Shown here piece by piece: positions 17,597 through 26,170 of a DNA stretch of 64,000 nt (its first letter is position 1; each line of letters begins with the position of its first letter). The notes beneath the pieces were generated by a model. It ran no database searches. It saw only the letters and a program-made list of their open reading frames with translations, and was not told the DNA's origin. Position numbers and translations under genes: made by a program. This DNA comes from Allosediminivita pacifica (GTDB lineage Bacteria; Pseudomonadota; Alphaproteobacteria; Rhodobacterales; Rhodobacteraceae): positions 1 through 64,000 of the forward strand of contig NZ_QBKN01000017.1 of NCBI RefSeq assembly GCF_003054175.1. The letters are read 5' to 3'.

Positions 17597-17640
17597 TTCG
17601 TCACGCGCGCGTGACGAACGTGTAACGCCCAGATGACAAA
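17597..17640 (-). promoter_or_regulatory. Pho-box-like repeat array plus perfect 22-bp palindrome
   Basis: On the minus strand, three 11-mers run in register: TTTGTCATCTG, GGCGTTACACG and TTCGTCACGCG (17640-17608), each with a G-T-Y-A-Y core at the same place. PhoB boxes are CTGTCAT-like repeats with 11-nt periodicity. The third unit is also one arm of a perfect palindrome (17597-17618). The array lies 53-85 nt upstream of the phytase-like gene. Confidence 0.5.
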
Positions 17641-17649
17641 AGCGCCCGC

Positions 17650-18441
17650 TCAGAGGGACAGAAGCGCCTTCGTCATGCGGCTGTCGGGGTCTGCCAGCCC
17701 TTCGACCACGTCGAAATGATGCCGATCGGGCTCCACGACGTGACCCGCGCCCCAAGCCTCGGCCAACCAGCGCGCCTGATCCAGAAAGGCGGGCCGTTCT
17801 TCCGCGCCAACCCAGACGGTCGTCTTGCAGGAGGGGGCAGGCTGCAGGACCGGGCTCTCGCTCTCGGCCATGGCTTCGTCCAGCCCGAGCTGCTGGTTCA
17901 TGCTGGTCTTCAGAAGCGGCCGCAGGTCGGCCACCGGCGAAATCGGCATGACATGCCCCAGGCGGCTCGCGACATCCTCGGGCAGGACACCCGCCGCGCA
18001 CATCCGAGCCACCTGCTGGCCGCCGGCAGAATGGCCGGTCAGGTGAATGGGGCCTTCCACCTCGCGCGCCGCCACCGAAATCGCCTGCGCCACCTGCCGC
18101 GTGATGTCCGGAATCGTCACGCGGGGGCACAGGTCGTAGGACGGCAGCGCCACCGCCCAACCGTGCAGGCGCGCGCCCTCGGCCAGATGGGACCAATCGG
18201 AACGGTCGAAGCGCATCCAGTATCCGCCATGCACGAAGACGACGAGCCCCTGTACCAGCCCGTCGGGCAGGAACAGGTCCAGCGCCTGCCGCGTTCCGTG
18301 CCCGTACATCAGCCCCAGCCTGGCCTTGCCGGATACCGCGAGACGCGTGCGATAGGCGTCAGCCTCCGTCTGCCACCGGGGCGGATAGTCCGCAGCTCCT
18401 GGGATGTAGGGTGCATTGGCGTAGGCGTCGTCCAGCTCCAT
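17650..18441 (-). CDS. alpha/beta hydrolase (kynurenine formamidase/BD-FAE-like)
   Basis: A 263-residue serine hydrolase. It has the oxyanion-hole motif F-V-H-G-G-Y-W (about 68-74), the nucleophile elbow G-H-S-A-G-G (about 135-140), an acid residue candidate in the EERPAFLDQA region and the catalytic His in R-H-H-F-D. The HGGYW signature and length match kynurenine formamidase-like and BD-FAE family esterases. The substrate is unknown; no kynurenine gene is adjacent. Its stop lies 9 nt before the Pho-box-like array of the next gene on the same strand. Confidence 0.82.
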   Translation of the reverse strand: MELDDAYANAPYIPGAADYPPRWQTEADAYRTRLAVSGKARLGLMYGHGTRQALDLFLPDGLVQGLVVFVHGGYWMRFDRSDWSHLAEGARLHGWAVALPSYDLCPRVTIPDITRQVAQAISVAAREVEGPIHLTGHSAGGQQVARMCAAGVLPEDVASRLGHVMPISPVADLRPLLKTSMNQQLGLDEAMAESESPVLQPAPSCKTTVWVGAEERPAFLDQARWLAEAWGAGHVVEPDRHHFDVVEGLADPDSRMTKALLSL

Positions 18442-18516
18442 CGCTTTCCTCTTTGTCAGACCGCGGCTATCCCTTCAGACAAGGACATATGCGCCCGGGG
18501 CGCAAGGAGGTGACAC

Positions 18517-19992
18517 ATGCTCGACCAGACCACGAACCTGCCAGCGTTGCTCAAGGATGCGACCCTGCTGGAATCCCGCGCCTACGTGAACGGCAGCTTC
18601 ATCGAGTCGGCCAAGACCTTCGAGGTCACGAACCCGGCCCGCGGCGACGTGATCGCCAATGTGACCGACCTGTCGCGCGCGGATGTCGGCAAGGCCATCG
18701 ACGCCGCGTTCGAGGCCCAGAAGGACTGGGCAAGCTGGACCGGCAAGGAACGCGCGAACGTCATGCGCAAGTGGTTCGACCTGATCATGGAGAACCAAGA
18801 CGATCTCGGCACGATCATGACCGCCGAACAGGGCAAGCCGCTGGCCGAGGCCAAGGGCGAGGTCGCCTATGGCGCAAGCTTCATCGAGTTCAACGCCGAA
18901 GAGGCCAAGCGCGTCTACGGCGAAACCATCCCCGGCCATGCCCGCGACAAGCGCATCATGGTGCTGAAACAGCCCGTGGGCGTCGCGGCCTCGATCACGC
19001 CGTGGAACTTCCCCATCGCGATGATCACCCGCAAGGCCGCGCCCGCGCTGGCCGCCGGCTGCACCTTCGTCGCCCGCCCCGCCGCCGAAACGCCGCTGTC
19101 GGCGCTGGCGCTCGCGGTGCTTGCCGAACGCGCGGGCATCCCGGCAGGCGTCTTCAACGTGACGCCTTCCTCCAGCGCCTCCGAGGTCGGCAAGGAGTTC
19201 TGCGAGAACGAGAAGGTCCGCAAGATCACCTTCACCGGCAGCACCGAGGTCGGCCGCATCCTGCTGCGGCAGGCCGCCGACCAGGTCAAGAAATGCTCGA
19301 TGGAGCTCGGTGGCAACGCGCCCTTCATCGTCTTCGACGACGCCGACATCGACGAGGCGGTCGAAGGTTGCATCGCGTCCAAGTTCCGCAACAATGGCCA
19401 GACCTGCGTCTGCGCCAACCGCATCTACGTGCAGTCCGCCGTCTACGACGAGTTCGCCGAGAAACTGAAGGCGCGCGTCAAGGACATGAAGGTCGGTGAC
19501 GGCCTGTCGGACGAAGCACCCGACATGGGACCGCTCATCAGTTCCGATGCGCTGGAAAAGGTTCAAGCCCATATCCGGGACGCCCAGTCCAAGGGCGCCA
19601 AGGTCATCTGGGGGTCCCAGAATGACGAGATGGAAGGCAATTTCTTCGGCCCAACCATCGTGACAGGCGCCACGCAGGACATGGCCTTCGCAACCGAGGA
19701 AACCTTCGGGCCGCTCGCGCCGCTCTTCTCGTTCGAGAACGAGGACGACGTCATCGCCATGGCGAACGATACGATCTTCGGCCTCGCCTCCTACTTCTAC
19801 GCCAAGGACATGAGCCGAGTGTGGAAAGTGGCCGAGGCGCTGGAATACGGAATCGTCGGCGTGAATACCGGCCTCATTTCCACCGAGGTCGCCCCCTTCG
19901 GCGGCGTGAAGCAATCGGGCCTCGGCCGCGAGGGCAGCCACCACGGCATCGAGGAATTCCTCGAGATGAAATACGTCTGCCTCTCGCTCTGA
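18517..19992 (+). CDS. gabD: NAD(P)-dependent succinate-semialdehyde dehydrogenase
   Basis: Oxidises succinate semialdehyde to succinate (end of the GABA or 4-hydroxybutyrate routes). It has 491 residues with the ALDH hallmarks: ITPWNFP near 166-172, the FTGSTEVG coenzyme loop, catalytic Glu in MELGGNAP (about 262-269) and catalytic Cys in GQTCVCANR (Cys297, with Cys299 two residues on). The ending GGVKQSGLGREGSHHGIEE..MKYVCL is typical of GabD. ATG 18517 follows AGGAGG. No GabT is adjacent in the window. Confidence 0.92.
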   Translation: MLDQTTNLPALLKDATLLESRAYVNGSFIESAKTFEVTNPARGDVIANVTDLSRADVGKAIDAAFEAQKDWASWTGKERANVMRKWFDLIMENQDDLGTIMTAEQGKPLAEAKGEVAYGASFIEFNAEEAKRVYGETIPGHARDKRIMVLKQPVGVAASITPWNFPIAMITRKAAPALAAGCTFVARPAAETPLSALALAVLAERAGIPAGVFNVTPSSSASEVGKEFCENEKVRKITFTGSTEVGRILLRQAADQVKKCSMELGGNAPFIVFDDADIDEAVEGCIASKFRNNGQTCVCANRIYVQSAVYDEFAEKLKARVKDMKVGDGLSDEAPDMGPLISSDALEKVQAHIRDAQSKGAKVIWGSQNDEMEGNFFGPTIVTGATQDMAFATEETFGPLAPLFSFENEDDVIAMANDTIFGLASYFYAKDMSRVWKVAEALEYGIVGVNTGLISTEVAPFGGVKQSGLGREGSHHGIEEFLEMKYVCLSL

Positions 19993-20089
19993 GCCGAGCC
20001 TCCCCCTCGTAGCTGGTAGTTGCGCGGGAGACATGCCATCCTCCGCGCGGGCCGGTGCTCCGGTCCGCGAAACATCCGAGGGAGTGAGC

Positions 20090-21202
20090 ATGAAAGATGT
20101 TCAGAGCACCATGAAACCGCCGTTCCGTGCCGATCACGTCGGCAGCCTTCTGCGGCCCAAGGCCATTTCCGATGCGCGTGCCGCCGGCAAGACCGGGACC
20201 GAGTTGAAGGAGATCGAGGACCGCGAGATCCCGAAAATCGTCGCGATGCAGGAGGAAACCGGCATCAAGGCGGTGACCGATGGCGAGGCGCGCCGGGCCT
20301 TCTGGCACTACGACTTCATGGACATGCTCGACGGTCTGGACATCGAAGAGGACGATGGCCAAGGGTTCGTCTTCTCCGGCGTCAAGACGCCCGGCGTCTT
20401 TCCGGCGCTGAACGGCCCGCTCGATTTCCCGGCGGATCACCCGATGCTCGGCCACTTCCGCTTCTTGGCCGAGCATACGACACATTGCCCCAAGATCTCG
20501 ATCCCAGGCCCCTCGGCGGTCCACTTTCGAGCCGACGCCAGCCGCATCCGGCACGAGCCCTACAAGGACACCGAGGTTCTGCTGGTTGATATCGCCAAGA
20601 CCTACAAGAAAGCCGTGCAGGCCTTCTACGACGCAGGTTGCCGCTACCTTCAGCTCGACGACATCTTCTTCGCCTACCTTTGCGACCCCAAGCACCGCGC
20701 CGAGAAGGCCGAGGCAGGGCTCGACCCCGACTGGCTGATCGAACGCTACGCGTGGATGATGCGCGAAGCGATCAAGGACCGCCCCGAGGACATGATGATC
20801 GGAATGCACATGTGCCGGGGCAACTTCCGTTCGACCCACGCCGCCGAGGGTGCATATGATCTCGCCGCCGAGGCGATCTTCTCGACCGGTGTCGACATCT
20901 TCTTCATGGAGTACGACAGCGATCGCGCCGGTGGGCTGGAGCCCCTGCGCCTTCTGCCCAAGGGCAAGCAGCGCATCATGCCCGGCTTCATCACCACCAA
21001 GACGCCCGAGCTCGAGGATATCGACGCGCTGCGCCGCAAGTTCGACGAAGCCGCGAAATACGTCGACCTCGATCAGCTGGGTATCGCACCGCAATGCGGC
21101 TTCGCCTCGACCGAGCACGGCAACGCCGTCACCGAGGACGACCAGAAGCGCAAGCTGGAGCTTGTGGTCAAGACCGCCGAGGCGATCTGGGGCGAGGCCT
21201 GA
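20090..21202 (+). CDS. MetE-like (cobalamin-independent methionine synthase C-terminal family) methyltransferase
   Basis: A 370-residue protein covering only the catalytic barrel of MetE. It opens with R-A-D-H-V-G-S-L-L-R-P and has Y-L-Q-L-D-D-I. The zinc-ligand region H240-M-C242 (MHMCRGN) and Cys336 in PQCGF line up with the His, Cys and Cys ligands of MetE. The N-terminal MetE domain is absent, so it is probably a stand-alone methyltransferase whose methyl donor is not known. ATG 20090 follows GAGGGAG. It precedes creatinase by 152 nt on the same strand, which suggests work on N-methylated compounds (inference). Confidence 0.85.
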   Translation: MKDVQSTMKPPFRADHVGSLLRPKAISDARAAGKTGTELKEIEDREIPKIVAMQEETGIKAVTDGEARRAFWHYDFMDMLDGLDIEEDDGQGFVFSGVKTPGVFPALNGPLDFPADHPMLGHFRFLAEHTTHCPKISIPGPSAVHFRADASRIRHEPYKDTEVLLVDIAKTYKKAVQAFYDAGCRYLQLDDIFFAYLCDPKHRAEKAEAGLDPDWLIERYAWMMREAIKDRPEDMMIGMHMCRGNFRSTHAAEGAYDLAAEAIFSTGVDIFFMEYDSDRAGGLEPLRLLPKGKQRIMPGFITTKTPELEDIDALRRKFDEAAKYVDLDQLGIAPQCGFASTEHGNAVTEDDQKRKLELVVKTAEAIWGEA

Positions 21203-21354
21203 GCCCTTGCCAAACCGCCCGGTCGGGCCCATTTTTGCGCAGGGCCCGGCGATGGCGTCGCCGGTCAGACGCCCGCCACCTGTCCTGAACGCCGGGACCT
21301 TGCTTTGCCGATGCCGCGGCAGGGGAAGGCCCCGCCCGGCGAAAGGAGGGTTTC

Positions 21355-22560
21355 ATGGACCGCCCCGCATTCTACCGCTTTCACAACGGCCCCAAGGCGC
21401 CGCTTCCCTTCGCGCCCGAGGAATACGAGGCCCGGCTTTCCGGCCTGCGTGACCGAATGACGCGCATGGGTATCGAGGTCTGCGTGCTGACCTCGATGCA
21501 CAACGTCGCCTACTACTCCGGCTTTCTCTACTGCGCCTTCGGGCGGCCCTACGCCGTCGTGGTCACGCCGACCGACAGCGTGACGATCAGCGCGGGCATC
21601 GACGCGGGCCAGCCCTGGCGCCGCTGCCACGGTGACAACATCACCTATACCGACTGGGCGCGCGACAATTTCTGGCGCGCGGTCGCCCATGTGGCCGGCA
21701 CGGGCCGCGCCATCGGCTTCGAGGGGGATCACCTGACGCTGGCGCAGGTCGAAAAGCTCGACGCCTTCCTCTCCCCCGCCTCCCGCGCGGACGTGGCCCC
21801 GGCCACGATGGAGCAAAGGATGCGGAAGTCCCCCGCCGAAATCGACCTGATCCGCGCAGGTGCTGCCGTGGCGGACGCCGGCGGCTACGCGATCCGCCAG
21901 GCGATCCGACCGGGCATACGGGAAATCGACGTGGCCATGGCCGGTCGCGACGCGATGGAGCTGGAAATCGCCAGCCGCTTTCCCGAGGCCGAGTACCGGG
22001 ATACCTGGGTCTGGTTCCAGTCCGGGCTCAACACCGATGGCGCGCACAACCCGGTGACGGCCCGCGCGATTGAGCCCGGCGATATCCTCAGCCTCAACGC
22101 CTTCCCGATGATCTCGGGCTACTACACGGCGCTCGAACGCACCCTGTTCGTCGGCCACGCGGACAAGGCATCGCTGAAGTTCTGGGAGGCCAATGTCGCC
22201 ACGCACGAACTCGGCATTTCGCTCCTGAAACCCGGTGTCTCCTGCGCCGAGGTCACGGCAAAGCTCAACGACTTCCTCGCCGAGCGCGATCTGCTGCAGT
22301 ACCGGACCTTCGGTTACGGCCACAGCTTCGGTTTGCTCAGCCACTACTACGGTCGCGAGGCCGGTCTGGAGCTGCGAGAGGACATCGACACGGTGCTTGA
22401 ACCCGGTATGGTCATCAGCATGGAGCCCATGCTGACCATCCCGCGTGGCCAGCCCGGCGCCGGCGGCTACCGCGAGCACGACATCCTTGTCATCACGGAA
22501 GACGGAGCCGAGAACATCACCGGCTATCCCTACGGACCGGAGTTCAACATCGTCGGGTAA
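21355..22560 (+). CDS. creatinase (creatine amidinohydrolase)
   Basis: Hydrolyses creatine to sarcosine and urea. The 401-residue protein is nearly the length of Pseudomonas putida creatinase and resembles it along its whole length as I remember it: YYSGFLYCAFGRPYA, SAGIDAGQPWRR, YTDWARDN, TWVWFQSGLNTDGAHNPVT, SGYYTALERTLF, YRTFGYGHSFG-LSHYYGREAGLELREDIDTVLEPGM. The active-site His is His231. It has the M24 pita-bread fold but creatinases need no metal. ATG 21355 follows AAAGGAGGG. No sarcosine oxidase or urease gene is directly adjacent. Confidence 0.93.
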   Translation: MDRPAFYRFHNGPKAPLPFAPEEYEARLSGLRDRMTRMGIEVCVLTSMHNVAYYSGFLYCAFGRPYAVVVTPTDSVTISAGIDAGQPWRRCHGDNITYTDWARDNFWRAVAHVAGTGRAIGFEGDHLTLAQVEKLDAFLSPASRADVAPATMEQRMRKSPAEIDLIRAGAAVADAGGYAIRQAIRPGIREIDVAMAGRDAMELEIASRFPEAEYRDTWVWFQSGLNTDGAHNPVTARAIEPGDILSLNAFPMISGYYTALERTLFVGHADKASLKFWEANVATHELGISLLKPGVSCAEVTAKLNDFLAERDLLQYRTFGYGHSFGLLSHYYGREAGLELREDIDTVLEPGMVISMEPMLTIPRGQPGAGGYREHDILVITEDGAENITGYPYGPEFNIVG

Positions 22561-22612
22561 CAAAGCCGACGGCGCGGGTTGATCCCCGCCTGCGAGGCCC
22601 GAGATCATGTGA

Positions 22613-22942
22613 ATGCTTCTGGGCCTCGCCTTGCCGACGATCCTGCTGATGCTGGCCGCCGTTGTGGTGACGCGGGGGCTCGAATCCGTGCTGCCGGAAA
22701 GCCTTTTCGGGATGGCGCTGACCGCGCTCCTGTCATCTGTCGCGCTCTGTCTGCTCTCCTCGGCGGGCTTTACGCTCCTCTACATGGCCGAAGGCGCGCC
22801 TCTCGCGGCCCTTGGCGTAACCGAAAGGGGAACGATCACCCACTTGCTCTCGCTCGGCGCCCGCTCCTCCCTGATCTGGGCACCGATCGTCCTGCTCGTC
22901 GTCGTGACGGCCCCGCGCAGATGGAGGACTTCGCGCTGGTGA
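22613..22942 (+). CDS. hypothetical small membrane protein
   Basis: A 109-residue protein that I do not recognise. Three hydrophobic helices span about 2-20, 33-55 and 85-100, with a short basic C-terminus (APRRWRTSRW). The start at ATG 22613 has only a weak ribosome-binding site. Strong hydropathy and the position 52 nt after creatinase make it plausible, but I cannot place it in a family. Confidence 0.5.
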   Translation: MLLGLALPTILLMLAAVVVTRGLESVLPESLFGMALTALLSSVALCLLSSAGFTLLYMAEGAPLAALGVTERGTITHLLSLGARSSLIWAPIVLLVVVTAPRRWRTSRW

Positions 22943-23027
22943 AGCCCAATAAAGCGTGCCATTCGGAACCTAGACCCGGGCGCCACGTTTCCGCCTGCCA
23001 CGTACGTGACCCCTAGGACTCAAAACC

Positions 23028-23996
23028 ATGCAGATCTTCCGATGCCCGTCCTGCGACAGACGGGTCTACTTTCACAATCTCAGTTGCGACTGCGGACAGC
23101 AGCTCACCTTCGATCCGACCGAACAGGTGATGCGCAAGGACCGTCCCGTCTGTGCGAACCGGGACGAGATCGGATGCAACTGGACCGGCGAATTCGACGG
23201 TCTTTGCCGGTCGTGCAACATGACCGAGGTGCTGCCCGACCTGCGCGAGGCAGATAACCTGCCGCTCTGGGCGCGGACCGAAGGGGCCAAACGCTGGGTG
23301 CTTGCCAACGTGGCCCGCTGGGGCTGGTTCCAGCCCTCCGACCCCGGTGACCGTCCCAAGTTTCGGTTGCTGTCCGAGCAGACCTTCACCGGGGAGGAAG
23401 CCGTCACGATGGGCCACGCCGACGGCGTCATCACCATCAACGTGACCGAAGCCAGCGATCCTGTGCTGGCCCAGCGGCAGGACGAACTGGGCGAGCTCTA
23501 TCGCACGATGATCGGCCACTTCCGGCACGAGCTCTCGCACTTTCTGCAACTGCGGCTGAGCGCCGACGAGAAATTCCTCGCAGGTTTCCGCGAGCTCTTT
23601 GGCGACGAGCGCGAGGACTACGGCGCCGCCCTGCAGCGCCACTACCAGAACCCCAAACCCGGGGACGAGACCCACATCACGAGCTACGCGACCGCGCACC
23701 CCCACGAGGATTGGGCCGAAACGATCGCGCATCTGCTTCACCTCGTGGACATGCTCGACAGCGCGGCCTCTGCCCGCCTCGCGCTTCCCGAAGGCCCGCG
23801 CGAGGGCTACGACGCCTACGCAGACGCCGGTACCGAAGGGCTTGTGAGCCAGGCGGTGGCGATGTCGATGGCCGTGAACCACGTCAACCGGGCGCTTGAC
23901 CTCCCGGACCTCTATCCGTTCGTCCTGACCAACGGGGTCCGCCACAAGATGGCCTTCGCACACGCCCATCTCCGCGAAGGGGCGGGGCGCGGCTGA
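23028..23996 (+). CDS. putative zinc-binding metallopeptidase (Peptidase_Mx/COG4307)
   Basis: A 322-residue cytosolic protein. The N-terminus holds a zinc-ribbon-like region (MQIFRCPSCDRRVYF..LSCDCG, then further Cys pairs to about residue 65). The centre has the metallopeptidase helix H-F-R-H-E-L-S-H (about 164-171), and a later H-P-H-E-D-W-A-E-T segment supplies a candidate third ligand. The order zinc ribbon then HExxH-type helix matches COG4307. The substrate is unknown. Its stop lies 126 nt before the DUF1523 gene. Confidence 0.85.
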   Translation: MQIFRCPSCDRRVYFHNLSCDCGQQLTFDPTEQVMRKDRPVCANRDEIGCNWTGEFDGLCRSCNMTEVLPDLREADNLPLWARTEGAKRWVLANVARWGWFQPSDPGDRPKFRLLSEQTFTGEEAVTMGHADGVITINVTEASDPVLAQRQDELGELYRTMIGHFRHELSHFLQLRLSADEKFLAGFRELFGDEREDYGAALQRHYQNPKPGDETHITSYATAHPHEDWAETIAHLLHLVDMLDSAASARLALPEGPREGYDAYADAGTEGLVSQAVAMSMAVNHVNRALDLPDLYPFVLTNGVRHKMAFAHAHLREGAGRG

Positions 23997-24122
23997 TCGT
24001 CTCCATGTCGCCGATGCGCGGCCCAGAGCAGCGAAAGCGGGCGCATGTCGTCCGCAACTGCTTGCCTGTCGCGCCCGTTCTGGCGATGCTCCCCGCGGCA
24101 CGACCCGACTGAAAGGCAGCCA

Positions 24123-24692
24123 ATGCGCTACGTCAAATGGACCCTCACGATCCTCTTCTGGACGCTGGTGCTTGCGGCGCTGCACTACACCCTGCCCCGC
24201 TGGGACGTGGCGCGCATCACGGACACCTACGAAACACGGGTCAATCCCGGCGAGAACCGCTGGTTCTGGACCGAGGCCAACACCGGTTCGCTGCCCGGCG
24301 CACAGCGCGACGTGTTCTTCATCCAGTCGCGGCTGGCTGGCGGCGACGTCATGGTTTACCGCAACGAGGATACTGGCTGGGGCTGGCCCCCCTTCTTCAA
24401 GTTCGACAGCGCGACCCTGCAGGCCGAGGCCGCCGACCTGCGCTCCACTTCGCAGGAGCCGCGCTGGATCGCGATCAAGCACTACGGCTGGCGCAACGAA
24501 CTTATCTCGATCTACCCCAACGCGGTGCGGATCAAGACGGTCGACGGACCCGACGCCCGGGTGATCCCGTGGACGAGCATCGTGACGCTCATCATCCTGA
24601 TCGCGGTCGTCTGGGCAATCTGGGTGCGCTGGCGGCGGTTCCGGGAAAACCGCATCGATCCCATGATCAAGCGGGCCGCGGACCGCTTCTGA
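24123..24692 (+). CDS. DUF1523 family membrane protein
   Basis: A 189-residue protein with an N-terminal membrane helix (about 5-25) and one near the C-terminus (SIVTLIILIAVVWAIWVRW, about 151-169), leaving a periplasmic middle domain. The HYTLPRWDVARITDTYETRV start and RDVFFIQSR motif are typical of DUF1523, which is common in Rhodobacteraceae. Its function is unknown. ATG 24123 follows AAAGGCAG. Confidence 0.85.
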   Translation: MRYVKWTLTILFWTLVLAALHYTLPRWDVARITDTYETRVNPGENRWFWTEANTGSLPGAQRDVFFIQSRLAGGDVMVYRNEDTGWGWPPFFKFDSATLQAEAADLRSTSQEPRWIAIKHYGWRNELISIYPNAVRIKTVDGPDARVIPWTSIVTLIILIAVVWAIWVRWRRFRENRIDPMIKRAADRF

Positions 24693-24934
24693 GACGCCCC
24701 TTCCCCTGCTGGTGCAGCCTCGTGCCGGCAGCGGGAGATGCCGCGAAAGCCGCTGCCGTGACGCCGGACGATCAACCCGCGTCCCGCAGGCCGTTCCCGT
24801 CACGCCACACATTCGAAAATACCACCCGGTTACACTGGCCACGGACGAGTTAGCTGTGGCCAAAGCATGGGCGTGACAGGGATAGTCGTACTCATCCGGA
24901 AAGCTGCCCCGGATGACAAAGCCACAAAGGATCA

Positions 24935-26170
24935 ATGGTGACGCACGCTTTGCGCATCGGGTATCTTGTGCCCAGGTTTCCAGGGCAGACCCATGGACCT
25001 ATCCGGCGCGAAATCGAAGCGCTGGATGCCATGGGGCACGATGTCCTCGTCCTCTCGTCCCGGCCACCGCCCAAGGCGCTCATGCCCCATAGCTGGTCCG
25101 ATGCCGCTGTGGCCTGCACGACGTATCTCGGGTCCATGAAGCTGCCCTGGCGAAAAAGATGCTGGGATATACCCCTTCTCTCCCGCCCGCCGTTTCGCGC
25201 GCTACGGGACGCCATCCAATTCGCCCGCGACATCCCGCTGTGCCTGCCCGCGTCGATCCGGCTATTGCGCGTGGCCAGAAAACGGAACCTCGACCACCTC
25301 CACGTGAGCGGTGGCGGGCGCTCCGCGCTGGCGGCGGCACTCGCCCGGAAGATGGGTGGCCCTCCGTATTCGCTGGCCCTGCGGATGCCCGAGGCGGCAT
25401 GCCGCGCGGGCTACAGGTTCAAATGGCGCCACGCGGCCTTCGGCACCGTCACCACGAGAAACCTTCACGACAGGCTTCTCGAAACCGTGGGGGATGACCT
25501 GCCCGAGAGGGTGATCCTGAAGCCCGAGGGCGTCGATTTCGGGGCCATGCGGCGTCAGACGCCCTACGCGCCCCCGGAACGGGGCCGACCCGTCAGGATA
25601 TTCTCCTGCGCCCGGCTCTCCCCCGAGAAGGGGCACCACGATTTGATGAGTGCCATCCGCCAGCTGCTCGACCAGGGCGTGGACGTGCGCCTCGAAATCG
25701 CAGGCGAAGACGACAATGCCGGCAAGGGTTTCCGATCCAAACTCGAGGCCCACCTGAAAAAGCTCCACCTCCAGGACCACGTGCGCCTTCTCGGGGCCAT
25801 GGACGAGGACGCGGTGCGCGCCAAGCTCGAAGAGGCGCATCTCTTCGCGCTGTCGTCCCCCGGCAGCCCCGCGGGCGTCGCCTACATGGAAGCCATGGCA
25901 ATGGGTGTGCCGACCATCGGGACCGAGGCTGGCGCACCTCGCGAACTCATCGAGGACGGGCGCACCGGGTGCCTGGTCCCGCCCCGGAACCCGGGCGCCA
26001 TGGCCCGGGCGATCCGTGCACTGGTCCAGGATCCAGACGCCCTGATGAAACTGTCGACGAACGGGCGCGCACGGGTCGAGGCACACTATCGTGTCGAGTT
26101 CGGCGCAATGGCGCTGGCGGAAGAGATCGCGCGGCTGAAGTCCTACAGCCCCGAGGCCGCGACCGGCTGA
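24935..26170 (+). CDS. GT4-family glycosyltransferase
   Basis: A 411-residue glycosyltransferase with the GT-B fold. The N-terminal domain opens with R-I-G-Y-L-V-P-R-F-P-G-Q-T; the C-terminal domain has FSCARLSPEKGH (about 223-234) and the E-x7-E region in YMEAMAMGVPTIGTEAGAPRELIEDGRTG (about 317-345). The acceptor is unknown; an extracellular polysaccharide is the obvious guess. No signal peptide is visible. The 3' end overlaps the convergent RTX-protein gene by 28 bp (26143-26170), which is unusual for genes of this size. Confidence 0.88.
   Translation: MVTHALRIGYLVPRFPGQTHGPIRREIEALDAMGHDVLVLSSRPPPKALMPHSWSDAAVACTTYLGSMKLPWRKRCWDIPLLSRPPFRALRDAIQFARDIPLCLPASIRLLRVARKRNLDHLHVSGGGRSALAAALARKMGGPPYSLALRMPEAACRAGYRFKWRHAAFGTVTTRNLHDRLLETVGDDLPERVILKPEGVDFGAMRRQTPYAPPERGRPVRIFSCARLSPEKGHHDLMSAIRQLLDQGVDVRLEIAGEDDNAGKGFRSKLEAHLKKLHLQDHVRLLGAMDEDAVRAKLEEAHLFALSSPGSPAGVAYMEAMAMGVPTIGTEAGAPRELIEDGRTGCLVPPRNPGAMARAIRALVQDPDALMKLSTNGRARVEAHYRVEFGAMALAEEIARLKSYSPEAATG

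Noticed and set aside
15699-17636. 645-residue open frame on the plus strand opposite the phytase-like gene
   Set aside because: It is antisense to a gene with signal peptide and family motifs, and is Arg/Gly/His-rich as expected of a GC-rich shadow frame.
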